Source of the DNA: Scleromitrula shiraiana
Taxonomy: Eukaryota > Ascomycota > Leotiomycetes > Helotiales > Sclerotiniaceae
Assembly: GCA_028455995.1 (NCBI GenBank)
Contig: JABELC010000013.1
Location: 682,001 to 746,000 of the forward strand
DNA: 64,000 nt
Direction: 5' to 3'
This document shows, in pieces, positions 33,982 through 43,437 of this stretch (positions are counted from its first letter, which is position 1; each line of letters starts with the position of its first letter). The position numbers and the translations under genes were made by a program. The notes under the pieces were generated by a model. The model saw only the letters and a program-made list of their open reading frames with translations. It had not been told where the DNA came from and did no database searches.

Positions 33982-35891
33982 TCATCTCCCAATCCTCCCC
34001 GCTCCCAAAACACACCAATAAGCCAACTCCCTCCTCTCCCTCCCCTCCCTCTCCCTCTCTCTCCCCTTCGCCCCCACCCCACCCATCTCCTCCTCGTCCC
34101 CCTCCCCTGTCCCCTCCGTCTCCCACTCCACCCGCACAAAAACCGGAATCTCGCATACCTCCTCATCCTCATCGACCCTCTCCACTTCCACACTCTCCCC
34201 CAGCCCCTTCTGTCCCTTCATGCCCTCCCTGCCTATTCTGCGCTCCAGTTTCCCGGGGATTACTTCCACCACGACGGATGTCCAGTTGCGCCCTTTGTCC
34301 CAGGGTTTGCCGTGTGCTTCTTCTTCGATGTCCGGGGTTAGGGTGAGGATGGAGGAGGATTTGCTGGGGGTGGGGCGGTGGGTGTGAGGATGGGGGTGGG
34401 AGTGAGAGTGAGAATGGGATTTTTCTCCGGGTGCTTGGGAGGAACTGCTATCTTGTAAGGCTTCATCCCACATATCAGTGTTAGCGCCAATTTCGAATTG
34501 CGGACACAGCAATGTAACTTTCGAGGCGTGTCGGCCGGTCGTAAGACCTTTTGTCGCGAGCGAGATTTTCACAGGGTCGAAGAGCGGGTTGGTGAAGGTG
34601 AGTAGGAATTGGGTTGGTTTGAGGGGGATGAGGATGATGTTTTGGGCGGGGGGCAGTGGGGAGAGGGTGATGGTGGGGATGTAGGAGAGGGCGACAAGAC
34701 GGATGCGGAAGCGGGTGGTTTGGACTTTGGATTCGGGCTTCGAGAGGATGTGGCGGCAGGTGCGGCAGCGTTTGGATCGTTTGGTGCGGAGTGGGTAGGG
34801 AATCGGTTGGAGGGAGGACACGAATCGTGAGGAGGGGATGGAGGTGATTGTGGGTTGGGATTCTCGTTGCTCGCTGCTTGTGGTGCTGTCCCAGCCTTCC
34901 TTGTGGAGTTGCTTAATCGCGGCGATGTCGTCGGCTGGGTCGAAGAGTTGGAGTCCTTCGGATGCGTCGTGTGCTTCGCGCATATTGCCCGCTTTGGATT
35001 TCGATTTCTTGTCCGTGAAACTTCCGCCTGTGTAAAGTCCCATTATTCGTGTTAATGCTCCTGGTGATCCATAGCCGTAATCCGCTGAGAATCCCAATGC
35101 ACTGCTTGGATTTGAGTCTGCGAGCTGGCTTTGATAGAATGCCTTTAGATTTGTAAATTGCTTCTCCGCATCTAGTTTTTCCAAAGGATCTGACTGTTCT
35201 CTTTCAGTAACTTCCTCCGCATCTTCGAGAATTGTTTCCGTTGCTAGAGATGATCGTCTATCTTCAGTGTTTCGACGACGTTCTCTTGGATTTGTGCTGG
35301 GTTCTCCTCCACTTTTCATCTTTGATAGTTGTTGGTAAATTGAGCTGGGCTTCTCAAATTCGATACCGATTTCGCGGGAGCTCCACGTGCAATATGAGCA
35401 GTGAAGGATGTAGGGAATTGGGGTGGAACTAGAAGTGGTGATACCGGATGAATCGAGATGATTGACTGAGAGAGGAGATATGCATATTGGGCATTGGAAA
35501 CAAGATCTTGTGCATCTGTAACCATGTTATGTTAGCATCAACTCGTAGAACCTAAGCAAACGAAGAAGTAATTTAGAATGGGGAGTTTTGATATATACCT
35601 ATTACCCTCATTCTTGACACTACTACTCGGAACCTCAAACAGACAACTCGGACAATACCACGTAACAATCTCATCCAACACGCATCTCGGACATTTAATC
35701 TGATAGCAGTCCTCGCAGTAAAGAAGATACTCTAGAGGATATAAACTATAATTTGCGCGTGGAGCTCGCGGATCAAACGTGCGTTCTTCTTCTTCTACAG
35801 GCGATTCGGGGGGCGTGTGGGTTGAGTGGGTGGGTATTGATGTATCTGTACATGGACATTGGAAGAAGGTGTATGGGGTGAAGGTCGACAT
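33982..35891 (-). CDS. Dynactin subunit 4 (p62), Neurospora ro-2-like
   Basis: Pointed-end component of dynactin, which links dynein to cargo and helps nuclear distribution in hyphae. Two exons: 35599-35891 and 33982-35515, with an 83-nt intron (GTATAT...TTACAG), giving 608 residues. The N-terminal zinc-binding region has ordered Cys pairs: CPC, CEDCYQIKCPRC, YCPSC, CTRSCFQCPIC and LHCSYC. A later pair is RCRTC near residue 295. The motif YYGYGSPG-like segment (SADYGYGSPGALTRIMGLYT) follows. The middle has LVALSYIPTITLSPLP and FTNPLFDPVKISLA, matching p62. The last ~150 residues hold a His/Ser repeat and an Arg/Glu-rich low-complexity tract that make it longer than the human protein (460 residues). 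Confidence 0.9.
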
Positions 35892-36689
35892 GGTTGGGAA
35901 TGTGGTAGGGAAATAATTGTCTTAGCAGTACTTTTTGAGGAGGGGTGTTGAGAGCTGTGATAGCCTCGTGTGGCTGATGTGGAAACTAAAGCCTAATGAC
36001 CAGGTCCCTGTAGCTTACCCCTGTGGGGCTAGAACTTCTAACTTCATCTAAGATTTTATAAAACTATCTCCTCGCTGTTTCTCTTCCAGCTATTCATCAG
36101 AAACGCGAAACTAAGCATGATACAACCCAGAAAAAAAAGCTACCAATAAAAGTTAGTTTAGCTGCTCATAGCTTCCTTCGTCTGTCTATCTACAGGCCTC
36201 TCCCGCAGTTATTTTAGTTATTTATTACATAGCTGCAATTGCCAGCACGAGCCACTAAAGCATTTACTTTCACGTTTTGAAGGTTAATAAGTATTTATAT
36301 TTGATATTCTATACTACGAATGCTCGTGAAGAACGAGATATGATACAAGTAGACCCGTCTTTACCACCTCTCCATCTCTCACAATTGATTCAGAGAGCCT
36401 CTCAAGCTGCTGTTCCCTCAACCCTCGTATGTCGAAACCATAGATCCTTATCACCAAAAAGATAAAAATGGAAGAGAGGCAAGCTATGCCAAAAAGACCC
36501 CAAACTCCTTAATCGCGCCAGTGTTCACCTCCCCTCAAGCTCTCCTGGCCCCGTGGATAAGCACCAAGCTCAACAAACGATTGCCGTAGATGCATGCCCC
36601 ATTAGTATAGAGTTGAGTCGTTGACTAAGAGTGGTAAGTTCTATGCTAGTCTCAGTGTCTCATACTAAATGGTAGTTTTCATCTCTACC
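35892..36689. other. Intergenic region
   Basis: About 0.8 kb without a supported gene: promoter of dynactin p62 and the 3' flank of the F-box-like gene. A 62-codon open frame at 36277-36465 has no recognisable features. Confidence 0.5.
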
Positions 36690-37688
36690 TCAATGGGCTT
36701 TGAGCCTGGAGAATAGGTGGGTAAGTAAGCCCACTTCGCTGAAGATCTCTTTTAGTGGCAATTCTACTGTTGGCTTTTCTCGCAGAAATGTATCTTTATC
36801 ATAATTCCAGCCCATCCGACTTGAATCTATGTAAATATTATGAGTCAAACGTGGCCGCATAACAAACATGGCAAATAGCTCTTGAGATCTGAGAATGTTA
36901 GCTTGAGTTGCCTTGTTGAATTTCGACTTTTGTGATTCCGGGGCATCACGGTAGGTGCATTCTACGTGATGTAAACCTCGAATTCTGGATAGCTCACGAC
37001 CCCCCCATTCAATAAAGTTAAGTACTTTTTGAGTTTCGCTAGAAGATAATGGAATCATTATTTCACTAATGTCGATAGAGAGGTCTTGAAGCCCATTACA
37101 AGTTCCAATAATTATGTAGGCTATACGATTCGCGGCAATTCGGTCGAATCTTATCCCGTGCGCCTTCATACAATACAAGCACAATACAAGGCAACGTGGG
37201 AGCGCGTTACTTGCTTTCGGAATAGGTTCAGGTCGCCTCTGGTGTAGTGAGATCGTTCGAATGAAATCACGCTGAATTTGTGGGATACCAGTAAGATATC
37301 TGCAAACGTCAATGCTCCTACAAAACTCGAACTCATTATCCTTATAAAACGTTCCAAACTTGAGCATGACATCGCGGAAAATGCAACAGGTCAACGACAA
37401 GGCTTTGAAGGTCGTTAGAGCTTCTGGAGCGACGATTTTTTCCCTGCTGTGGTACTTGCACTTAAAGTCGTAGACATTCCGATCTCTATGTTGAAATAGA
37501 GGCTTCTGGAGCTTGCATGATTTGATAGATTCGTGACCGGTGCAAGCGATTTTGAGGATTTCTGCGATGAGTTCGATAGGTAGTTTTGAGAATGGAGGAG
37601 TCTTTTGAGCAGCTAGTTTTGTGCTTACTGCTGCCATAAAGAGGTCGCTGCACTTCTGGGAAGCGAAAAGTTGTGTGATAAAAGACAT
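36690..37688 (-). CDS. F-box-like domain protein of unknown target
   Basis: Single-exon frame of 332 residues. An F-box-like segment lies near residues 32-50 (PPFSKLPIELIAEILKIA), followed by a typical fungal F-box continuation, ALSLTCCIFRDVMLKFGTFY near 95-115. The rest is a predicted helical region with a partial leucine-rich feel (NGLQDLSIDISEIMIPLS) and no named domain. Many such single-exon F-box-like proteins occur in Leotiomycetes, often lineage-specific and rapidly evolving. It probably binds Skp1, but the target is unknown. The start at 37688 is the first ATG in frame. Confidence 0.7.
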   Translation of the reverse strand: MSFITQLFASQKCSDLFMAAVSTKLAAQKTPPFSKLPIELIAEILKIACTGHESIKSCKLQKPLFQHRDRNVYDFKCKYHSREKIVAPEALTTFKALSLTCCIFRDVMLKFGTFYKDNEFEFCRSIDVCRYLTGIPQIQRDFIRTISLHQRRPEPIPKASNALPRCLVLCLYCMKAHGIRFDRIAANRIAYIIIGTCNGLQDLSIDISEIMIPLSSSETQKVLNFIEWGGRELSRIRGLHHVECTYRDAPESQKSKFNKATQANILRSQELFAMFVMRPRLTHNIYIDSSRMGWNYDKDTFLREKPTVELPLKEIFSEVGLLTHLFSRLKAH

Positions 37689-38371
37689 GATTGCGGTTTT
37701 TGTAGATTGAGTAAATTTGTTGTTTCTGCAAAGTGTCAGTTAGGTTGATGAGAAGATAAAACGTTGCAGGTTGATGCTTTATAGAATTTCTTACGGGAAA
37801 TGCTGAAGCTATCGCCACTTAGCGTCTCGAAGTTCGCGATAATAACGTATCAATCAAACTACCGTACCGGGCATCATTTGATATGATATATAGCCTTCGT
37901 CGCAGTGATTCGCGAAGTCAACCTAAGTCGCGCGCGGTGTTTTGTATTTACTTCCCTCGTCGAAGCAATGATTGCGATACTGTACGGCAACGATTACTTG
38001 AGAATGACAGAGAATGTTCGCAATATTCATTTGAGATGATAACCAAAATTAGATGGTTATTTAATCCGTATTATATTCAATTGTGTCAAGTGAATTTTGA
38101 GTAATGTAAATAGAGAAAAGACTAAAGTGAAAAACCAGTGAATCGTGTCAGAACTTGATTCTTGGATTCCTTCCAAGGAGCTCACAAAATTCGACGATTA
38201 TTTGATCACAAAACTGTATGGGATTGATATGGTTCGAGATCAGATATATATTCATTAGTCTATTTAATTTCCAGTTGAACATCAAGACTGGGCGAGCTTT
38301 ATTAGCCTACTTCTTAATTACCACTCCTACTTTCTAGTGTTCCTCTTGAGGGCATCTAACGATATGTTATT
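37689..38371. other. Intergenic region
   Basis: Nothing beyond a possible promoter for the F-box-like gene and the 3' flank of the ubiquitin-like-domain gene. Open frames are short and featureless. Confidence 0.5.
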
Positions 38372-40203
38372 TTATTGATTTTCTGCCTTCTCTGGTTCTC
38401 TATGTGAGAAGTCAAAGAGGGCTCCATCAGCACCGATCCCTTCGCCTTGCTGAAGTGGATTGCGAACAATATCTTCACAATATGTATCGAAACGCATGTT
38501 CCACAATAGGGTACTATTTAAGAACTTCTCTGTGCTTTCGAGCTGACGATCTCGTCCAAAGAAGCTATCAACAAACTCTAGGCCCGCGTTGTTACCTAGA
38601 ATTTGCTCGATCTTATTCTCACTCTGGCGTTTTCTCCCTGCCTTCAACATAGGCGCTTCACACTGTTTAAGAAGCTTTTTAAATTTATTCATCTGACGCT
38701 TTCCAGAGTCGATGAAATCATCTAGAATCTCGTGATTCTCCGTTTTTTTGACACGAGGTATACACTCTTCACAACGCTTAATCTTACCGCTAAGTTTAAT
38801 AAGAAGCAACCACAATTCTCCTGCCATATCAGCAATAGGATTGGCTGGTTCGCTATGATAGACTGCCCGATAATACATCCATTTTCCGAGTGAGTTTGCG
38901 TCAAAGACAGAACCCAGGAGTAAGATAGGCTCTTCTGTCGGATCCCAATTCTTGAGTGAGTATTTTGCAGGAATTTGATGCTTACGAGCGTCAGCCTCGG
39001 TGGCTTTTCGCACAGGTGATGAACTTGCTTTTGGTACTTTCTTTGAAGGCTCATCTGACGACTTCGCCTGAGTTTCGTTATTGGAAGAGTCTTCCTCATC
39101 GGCCCTGAAACGTTTTGGGCTCAATTCGCGTTCGTCTGTGTCCATGGCATCTGGGTTATCGAGCTTCCTTTTTTGAACCGAACTGCTTTGGGATAGTTGC
39201 CGACTGAAAGGGTTTCGTCTTTTGGGTTTCAAAATAACACGCACTCTCTTAAATCGAGACATCTCATCTTCGGCTTTAGAATTAGTTTCTCCAAGTTTGC
39301 GCTTGTGTCTAGCCGTAGGGGTGATGTGATTATCTGGAGCAGTGGGTCCGAAATAAGTCTTCACTTTCCCGAAGCTTGGAATCGGCATCGGTGCCTCTGG
39401 TAGCTTGGTGTCTTCGTCAAGCTCCGTAATTCTCTGGTAACTGATACCACAACCCGAGCTAGTGTGATGTAAGACCCCTGGCCAATCAACATTCAATGAT
39501 TTACTAACCATTTGAATTCAATTGTCTGAGCCTGAGCCGAAACAGTTTGACAGCTCGGACAACGCGAGCCTGCTCCATTCTCATTATCTTTCTTAAAGAT
39601 GACACTCATGGAAACTTTCTGTCCAGGTAAAAACGCAGTTTCCCAGCGTCGAGTCCTCGTGATTTCCTTTAACGTGGCTTGTTCCTGGAAGATGTATTCT
39701 TTATTCTTGATTTTCTTGTAGCCTTGAAAGTCACGAAATCGCATTTCAATGACTGTTTCAAGCATCTCCCAAGAACTTATAAATTGCAAAGGAACCGGGA
39801 AGAGTCGACCGATTGCATCATCCAGGATGAATGGTTGTTGCATCAAGCATCTTTCAAGACTGCTGACACTCCCTTTTTGGATTTCAAGTACAGCTTGGTG
39901 TGTCGCAGTAGTGGTTGATAGCAAATCCCCAATCAAGGCTTTGAGCTCAAGTCCGATGTTGTAAAATCGTCGAATCGGAAGTAAATTGACAACGGTCAAC
40001 GCAATATAGGTGCTAGACAGTCGGTATTCACTTAACTGCCAGGATACTTGCCTAACTTTCTCCTGGATGTCTTTGAGAAGACCTTGTTGCTCCCTCGTTG
40101 CTACTTTACTGATTTGCTTCGCAAAATCCAGTTGCTGCGCGACTTTATCGGCATTGGCCTTTGAGATTGCTCTGGGAAAAACTTCAATCAGATTGCTCTT
40201 CAT
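38372..40203 (-). CDS. Fungal ubiquitin-like-domain / zinc-ribbon protein with gp1-like C-terminal module
   Basis: Two exons, 39509-40203 and 38372-39458, with a 50-nt intron (GTTAGT...CACTAG), give 593 residues from the ATG at 40203. Residues ~120-220 are a fungal ubiquitin-like domain (ULD_2 type): RLFPVPLQFISSWEMLETVI, then EMRFRDFQGYKKI. The intron lies inside a zinc ribbon: CPSC before it and, after splicing, KCSGCGISYQRI, which supports the junction. A basic, Ser-rich disordered segment with possible nuclear signals (KRKRRN-like patches) follows. The C-terminal ~180 residues (KNWDPTEEPILLLGSVFD; AGELWLLLIKLSGKIKR; FVDSFFGRDRQLESTE) match a conserved fungal module that databases often label 'vegetative cell wall protein gp1'. 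In homologues a helical NLR-type helper domain precedes the ULD; here it lies just upstream but is broken (see next entry). The gene may therefore be a shortened functional unit or a pseudogene. Confidence 0.65.
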
Positions 40204-40223
40204 TCAGGGAATAATAGGACTTT

Positions 40224-40664
40224 TTATATTCCAGCTGTCGCAAGGAGAATATTGAGAGCAGCGCTATGAGTAGCAATCTCCATTCTAAACCTAGTAACCT
40301 CCTCTTTCTGCTTCAATTCCCACTTAACCTTCGCAGTGGTACGCGCGACAATATTTCCGCTGGCATTATCGCCAAGTGTATCATCAAACTTCTTTAATTT
40401 CTCGTAAAACTTATGAACACAGTCGTGACAATCCTTAGCAGTTCGACGAGTCGAATCGAGAAGCGCATCAAGTTCTTTAGTTGACGTGTACGATCGAGAG
40501 AGTTGCTCGACCTGCAATAGAGCCCTCTAAAGGCTGGAAAGTTCGCCGATTACCTCTTTATATTGTGCTTTGGAGCCTTTGCTGTTATTTAAACACTCGG
40601 CGACATCTTTGATGAGGAGGCATATTGCGATGATGTCTCCAATGCTGCCAAAAGTGACGGACAT
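40224..40664 (-). pseudogene. Broken helical N-terminal module of the ubiquitin-like-domain gene
   Basis: Reading from the ATG at 40664, 45 codons look like the usual start of the fungal STAND-associated helical domain (MSVTFGSIGDIIAICLLIKD; YKEVIGELSSL). Codon 46 is TAG (40527-40529), where homologues keep a coding residue before RALLQVE. The same frame then continues normally (TTAKVKWELKQKEEVTRFRM; HSAALNILLATAG) to a TAA at 40224-40226. The ULD frame begins 20 nt later in another frame. No acceptable intron removes either defect: the only GT-AG pair around the TAG would be 28-42 nt without a branch site. Seen directly; the pseudogene verdict is inference, and a sequencing error or an unusual intron is the alternative. 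Confidence 0.6.
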
Positions 40665-41885
40665 TAGTAGAGATTAATGATAATAGTCAAAATCGGACGA
40701 GAGTACATTCCCCTTCGCGATTTGAAAGAGCAGGATGCGACTTTTGTGATGTAAGAATTAGAAGGGGCTGAGAAAGAAGTAGAGGCTGAGGTCGCTGAGC
40801 TAATGCATATGCATGGTTCCGTATTGAACACGTGATATATCTCACTGGTAAACAGATGCTCGCAACCCTGCCATAGGCTTTGTACAGAAGACTTGATCGA
40901 ATAAAGTGCAATGAAGTCATGTCTGCAGTGTGAAATCACAAGCAATGGATGAAGAAACAAGCCTCATAATATTGTAGTCAAAAAGGAATTTGCATTCATC
41001 TAGAAGCACTCCGAAATCTCAAGTTGGCGATAGACTCTTACGCCGTAGCTTGCACTAGCGAGAGCGACTAACGTGGCGGCTAGTTGGATAGGAGCTGTAT
41101 AATAGATGTGTTTGAAAGATAATAGCATGCTAAAATTGGTCTTTCGTTCGAGATGGTTCTTCAACTTAACAATATGTGCTAGTGATATGTAATGAGATTC
41201 AGGCATACCCGTTTATTCTGTGGAAAGTTTTGTATGAATAATAGATGATATTGAATGTATGTTGCTAAACTAGACCAAGTGCTACTAACATGCAGGCTCG
41301 CCTAAGTAGCTCTAGGCCATAAGGTCGTGTAGACTACAGAAGTTTATGAAGCGAATTAGCTATATAGGTTGGCAGTTCAATATGTTTTCTGAAAAGTGCA
41401 TAATGAAGACATACTTATCGAAATCTCAATCTACCTAATTTTTATGCCATCATGAAATTTTCTGGGAAACCAAGAAAATTCACATGGGCCTGTTGATACC
41501 ATGAATACTTCATTTGACGCTTGACAAACAAAGTACATGTTGATTTCCAGATCGGTTTGATTTGCTTTCTAGCATACCAACCAATTACTACTGTGCTACT
41601 CGGATCTTAGGCATATTGGAAATAAGAAGCTATCCAAATACATTTTTATTATACAAAGGATTCTGAAACAGATGCTGAAACAGATGGGATAAATAAGTTA
41701 GTTCGCTTGTTAGGCGTTGATTATTGTCCCGATAAATTTAGAGAACAATAGGTTTCAGAAATCTCATGATTAATTCAGCAGCTGTAGCTTGCCGCCTTGA
41801 TGGATCCTGTACCAGGCCAGGTATCCAGCAATATTTCAAGCTTTTCGGGATCTAAGGCATATTAGTTGATGAGTATCCACAAATA
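40665..41885. other. Intergenic region before the MITE
   Basis: No supported gene. Short minus-strand open frames at 40664-41206 show no family features. Probably the old promoter region of the broken ubiquitin-like-domain gene plus neutral sequence. Confidence 0.5.
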
Positions 41886-42395
41886 ATCGTCGGACTCCGC
41901 TTAATCTCCGTAAAGAGAATTCGCTTTTTCATCAACACAAGCAAGATATAATTAATAAGTAAATTATAATTAGTAAATAAAAATTTATATATTAATATAA
42001 TAAATTTTTACTAAAATTATAACAAATTTTATATATAAATGAAATTCAATTTTAATTTTTTAATAAATTAATTTTTTTTTTAAAAATGTACTACTAGTAG
42101 TAGTACTAGTCACGTATTTACTACTACTAGTAGTATTATTAAATTTAAATTTAAAATTAAAATATAAAAACCAATTTACTATATTAATTTAAAATTTTGA
42201 AAATTTTAAATTCAAGTTATTACTAATAAAAAGCTATTTTTTAAATAGAATATTTATAATTTTATTAAATAACAAATTTATTTATCGACTACTACTAGTA
42301 CTAGTACTAGTATATCTTGCTTGCATTGATGAAAAAGCGAAGAGACATGAAAAAGCGAAGTCTCTTCACACAAAGGTTAAGCAAAGTCCGACAAT
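41886..42395. mobile_element. MITE-like element with inverted termini and TA duplication
   Basis: A 510-bp non-coding element. The left end reads ATCGTCGGACTCCGCTTAA and the right end, reverse-complemented, reads ATTGTCGGACTTTGCTTAA. Both ends are bordered by TA (41884-41885 and 42396-42397), as expected for Tc1/mariner-type insertion. A second inverted pair lies inside: 41930-41960 against 42311-42341 match at about 29 of 31 positions (TTCGCTTTTTCATCAA ... CAAGCAAGATATA). The right terminus has an extra tandem copy of the ATGAAAAAGCGAAG block. The interior is almost pure A/T apart from CTACTAGTAG palindromes. Differences between the two termini are mostly C/T transitions, which would fit RIP. 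No transposase frame is present, so it would be non-autonomous. Confidence 0.75.
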
Positions 42396-43437
42396 TACTA
42401 ATCAATCAAACGCTTGTCGTGTTTGTGGGTTACATGCATTGCATGAAACTTTTCATCACCGCTCCATACTAGTACCTACGTAGTCTACCGCTAACGAGTT
42501 ATAACCATCTGTACTAATAACTACTCCATAAATACCGTTGTAATATCTGTAGTAGTTGGGAGAATGGTTTGATTAAAGATATCTGATCCATACATACCTA
42601 CATAGGACCTAGATGATGTTGTTAGTTATAGAAATCTGAATGAAAAGTGGTACGTACTATATACGAGATATATCCATCATGATATAGATACAGAAACTCA
42701 TCAGTCCGATTCATCTGATTCTTGCCGATTGAATATTCGAACGATAATGCATAGTAGCTCTATAGTCTAGAGTTTGTATCCCTGTTACACCACCTTGTCT
42801 TATAATCGTCAACAAACTCCATACTTTCTTCAGCCCATAATCTTGGTAATACTGTCCTGGTGCTTGCTTCCTCCCTATTGAATACTTTTTAGGTCAAGTA
42901 AACAATAACACAACCGTGCGGGAAAATAATATCTCACGGAAAATTATTAATTCATAATTCAAACAAAGTCTTTGTGAAATAGATACGATGAAGATCAAAT
43001 CATTTCAAAGCTTCAATTCTCTCGTCTTGATCGAAATCTAATTCATATTCACTATTGTTGTTTTGTTGTTGATTGAATCATCGTATCTAATCGGAAGAGA
43101 TATCATATCGGGTTGCCATATCAACTGAGAGCAAAATACCTACCCAATTGTCTTTGAGCTTATGAAAATCTAACTCTAGACTCTTGACTGAGGATTGCAG
43201 TCAATTCAATACAACAGATCCTATGTACACCATATCAAATATCCAATTCAATGGTGTACAACGGATATCAACCATTCTAAGTCGCCGCATGTCAACGTTG
43301 GGAATTGGTCTTGATCAAGGTACGTTCTTCCAATTTTCCTTCACGGCGGTGTTTTCTCTTACCTCCCATTTCGCGCAACTATTTCCTGTTGGTCATGATT
43401 ATGATAGGTACACTGATACTAGATTGTTTATCAGGCC
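42396..43437. promoter_or_regulatory. Promoter and spliced leader region of the DH-domain gene
   Basis: About 1 kb upstream of the DH-domain gene. A likely leader intron runs from about 43320 (donor GTACGT) to 43434 (acceptor TTTATCAG), ending three bases before the start ATG. The upstream ATGs at 43184-43315 do not join in frame across this intron, so they would be untranslated or upstream frames. Confidence 0.45.

Noticed and set aside
43184..43320. Upstream ATGs as the start of the DH-domain protein
   Set aside because: Joined across the likely leader intron they fall out of frame with the ATG at 43438 or hit stops.
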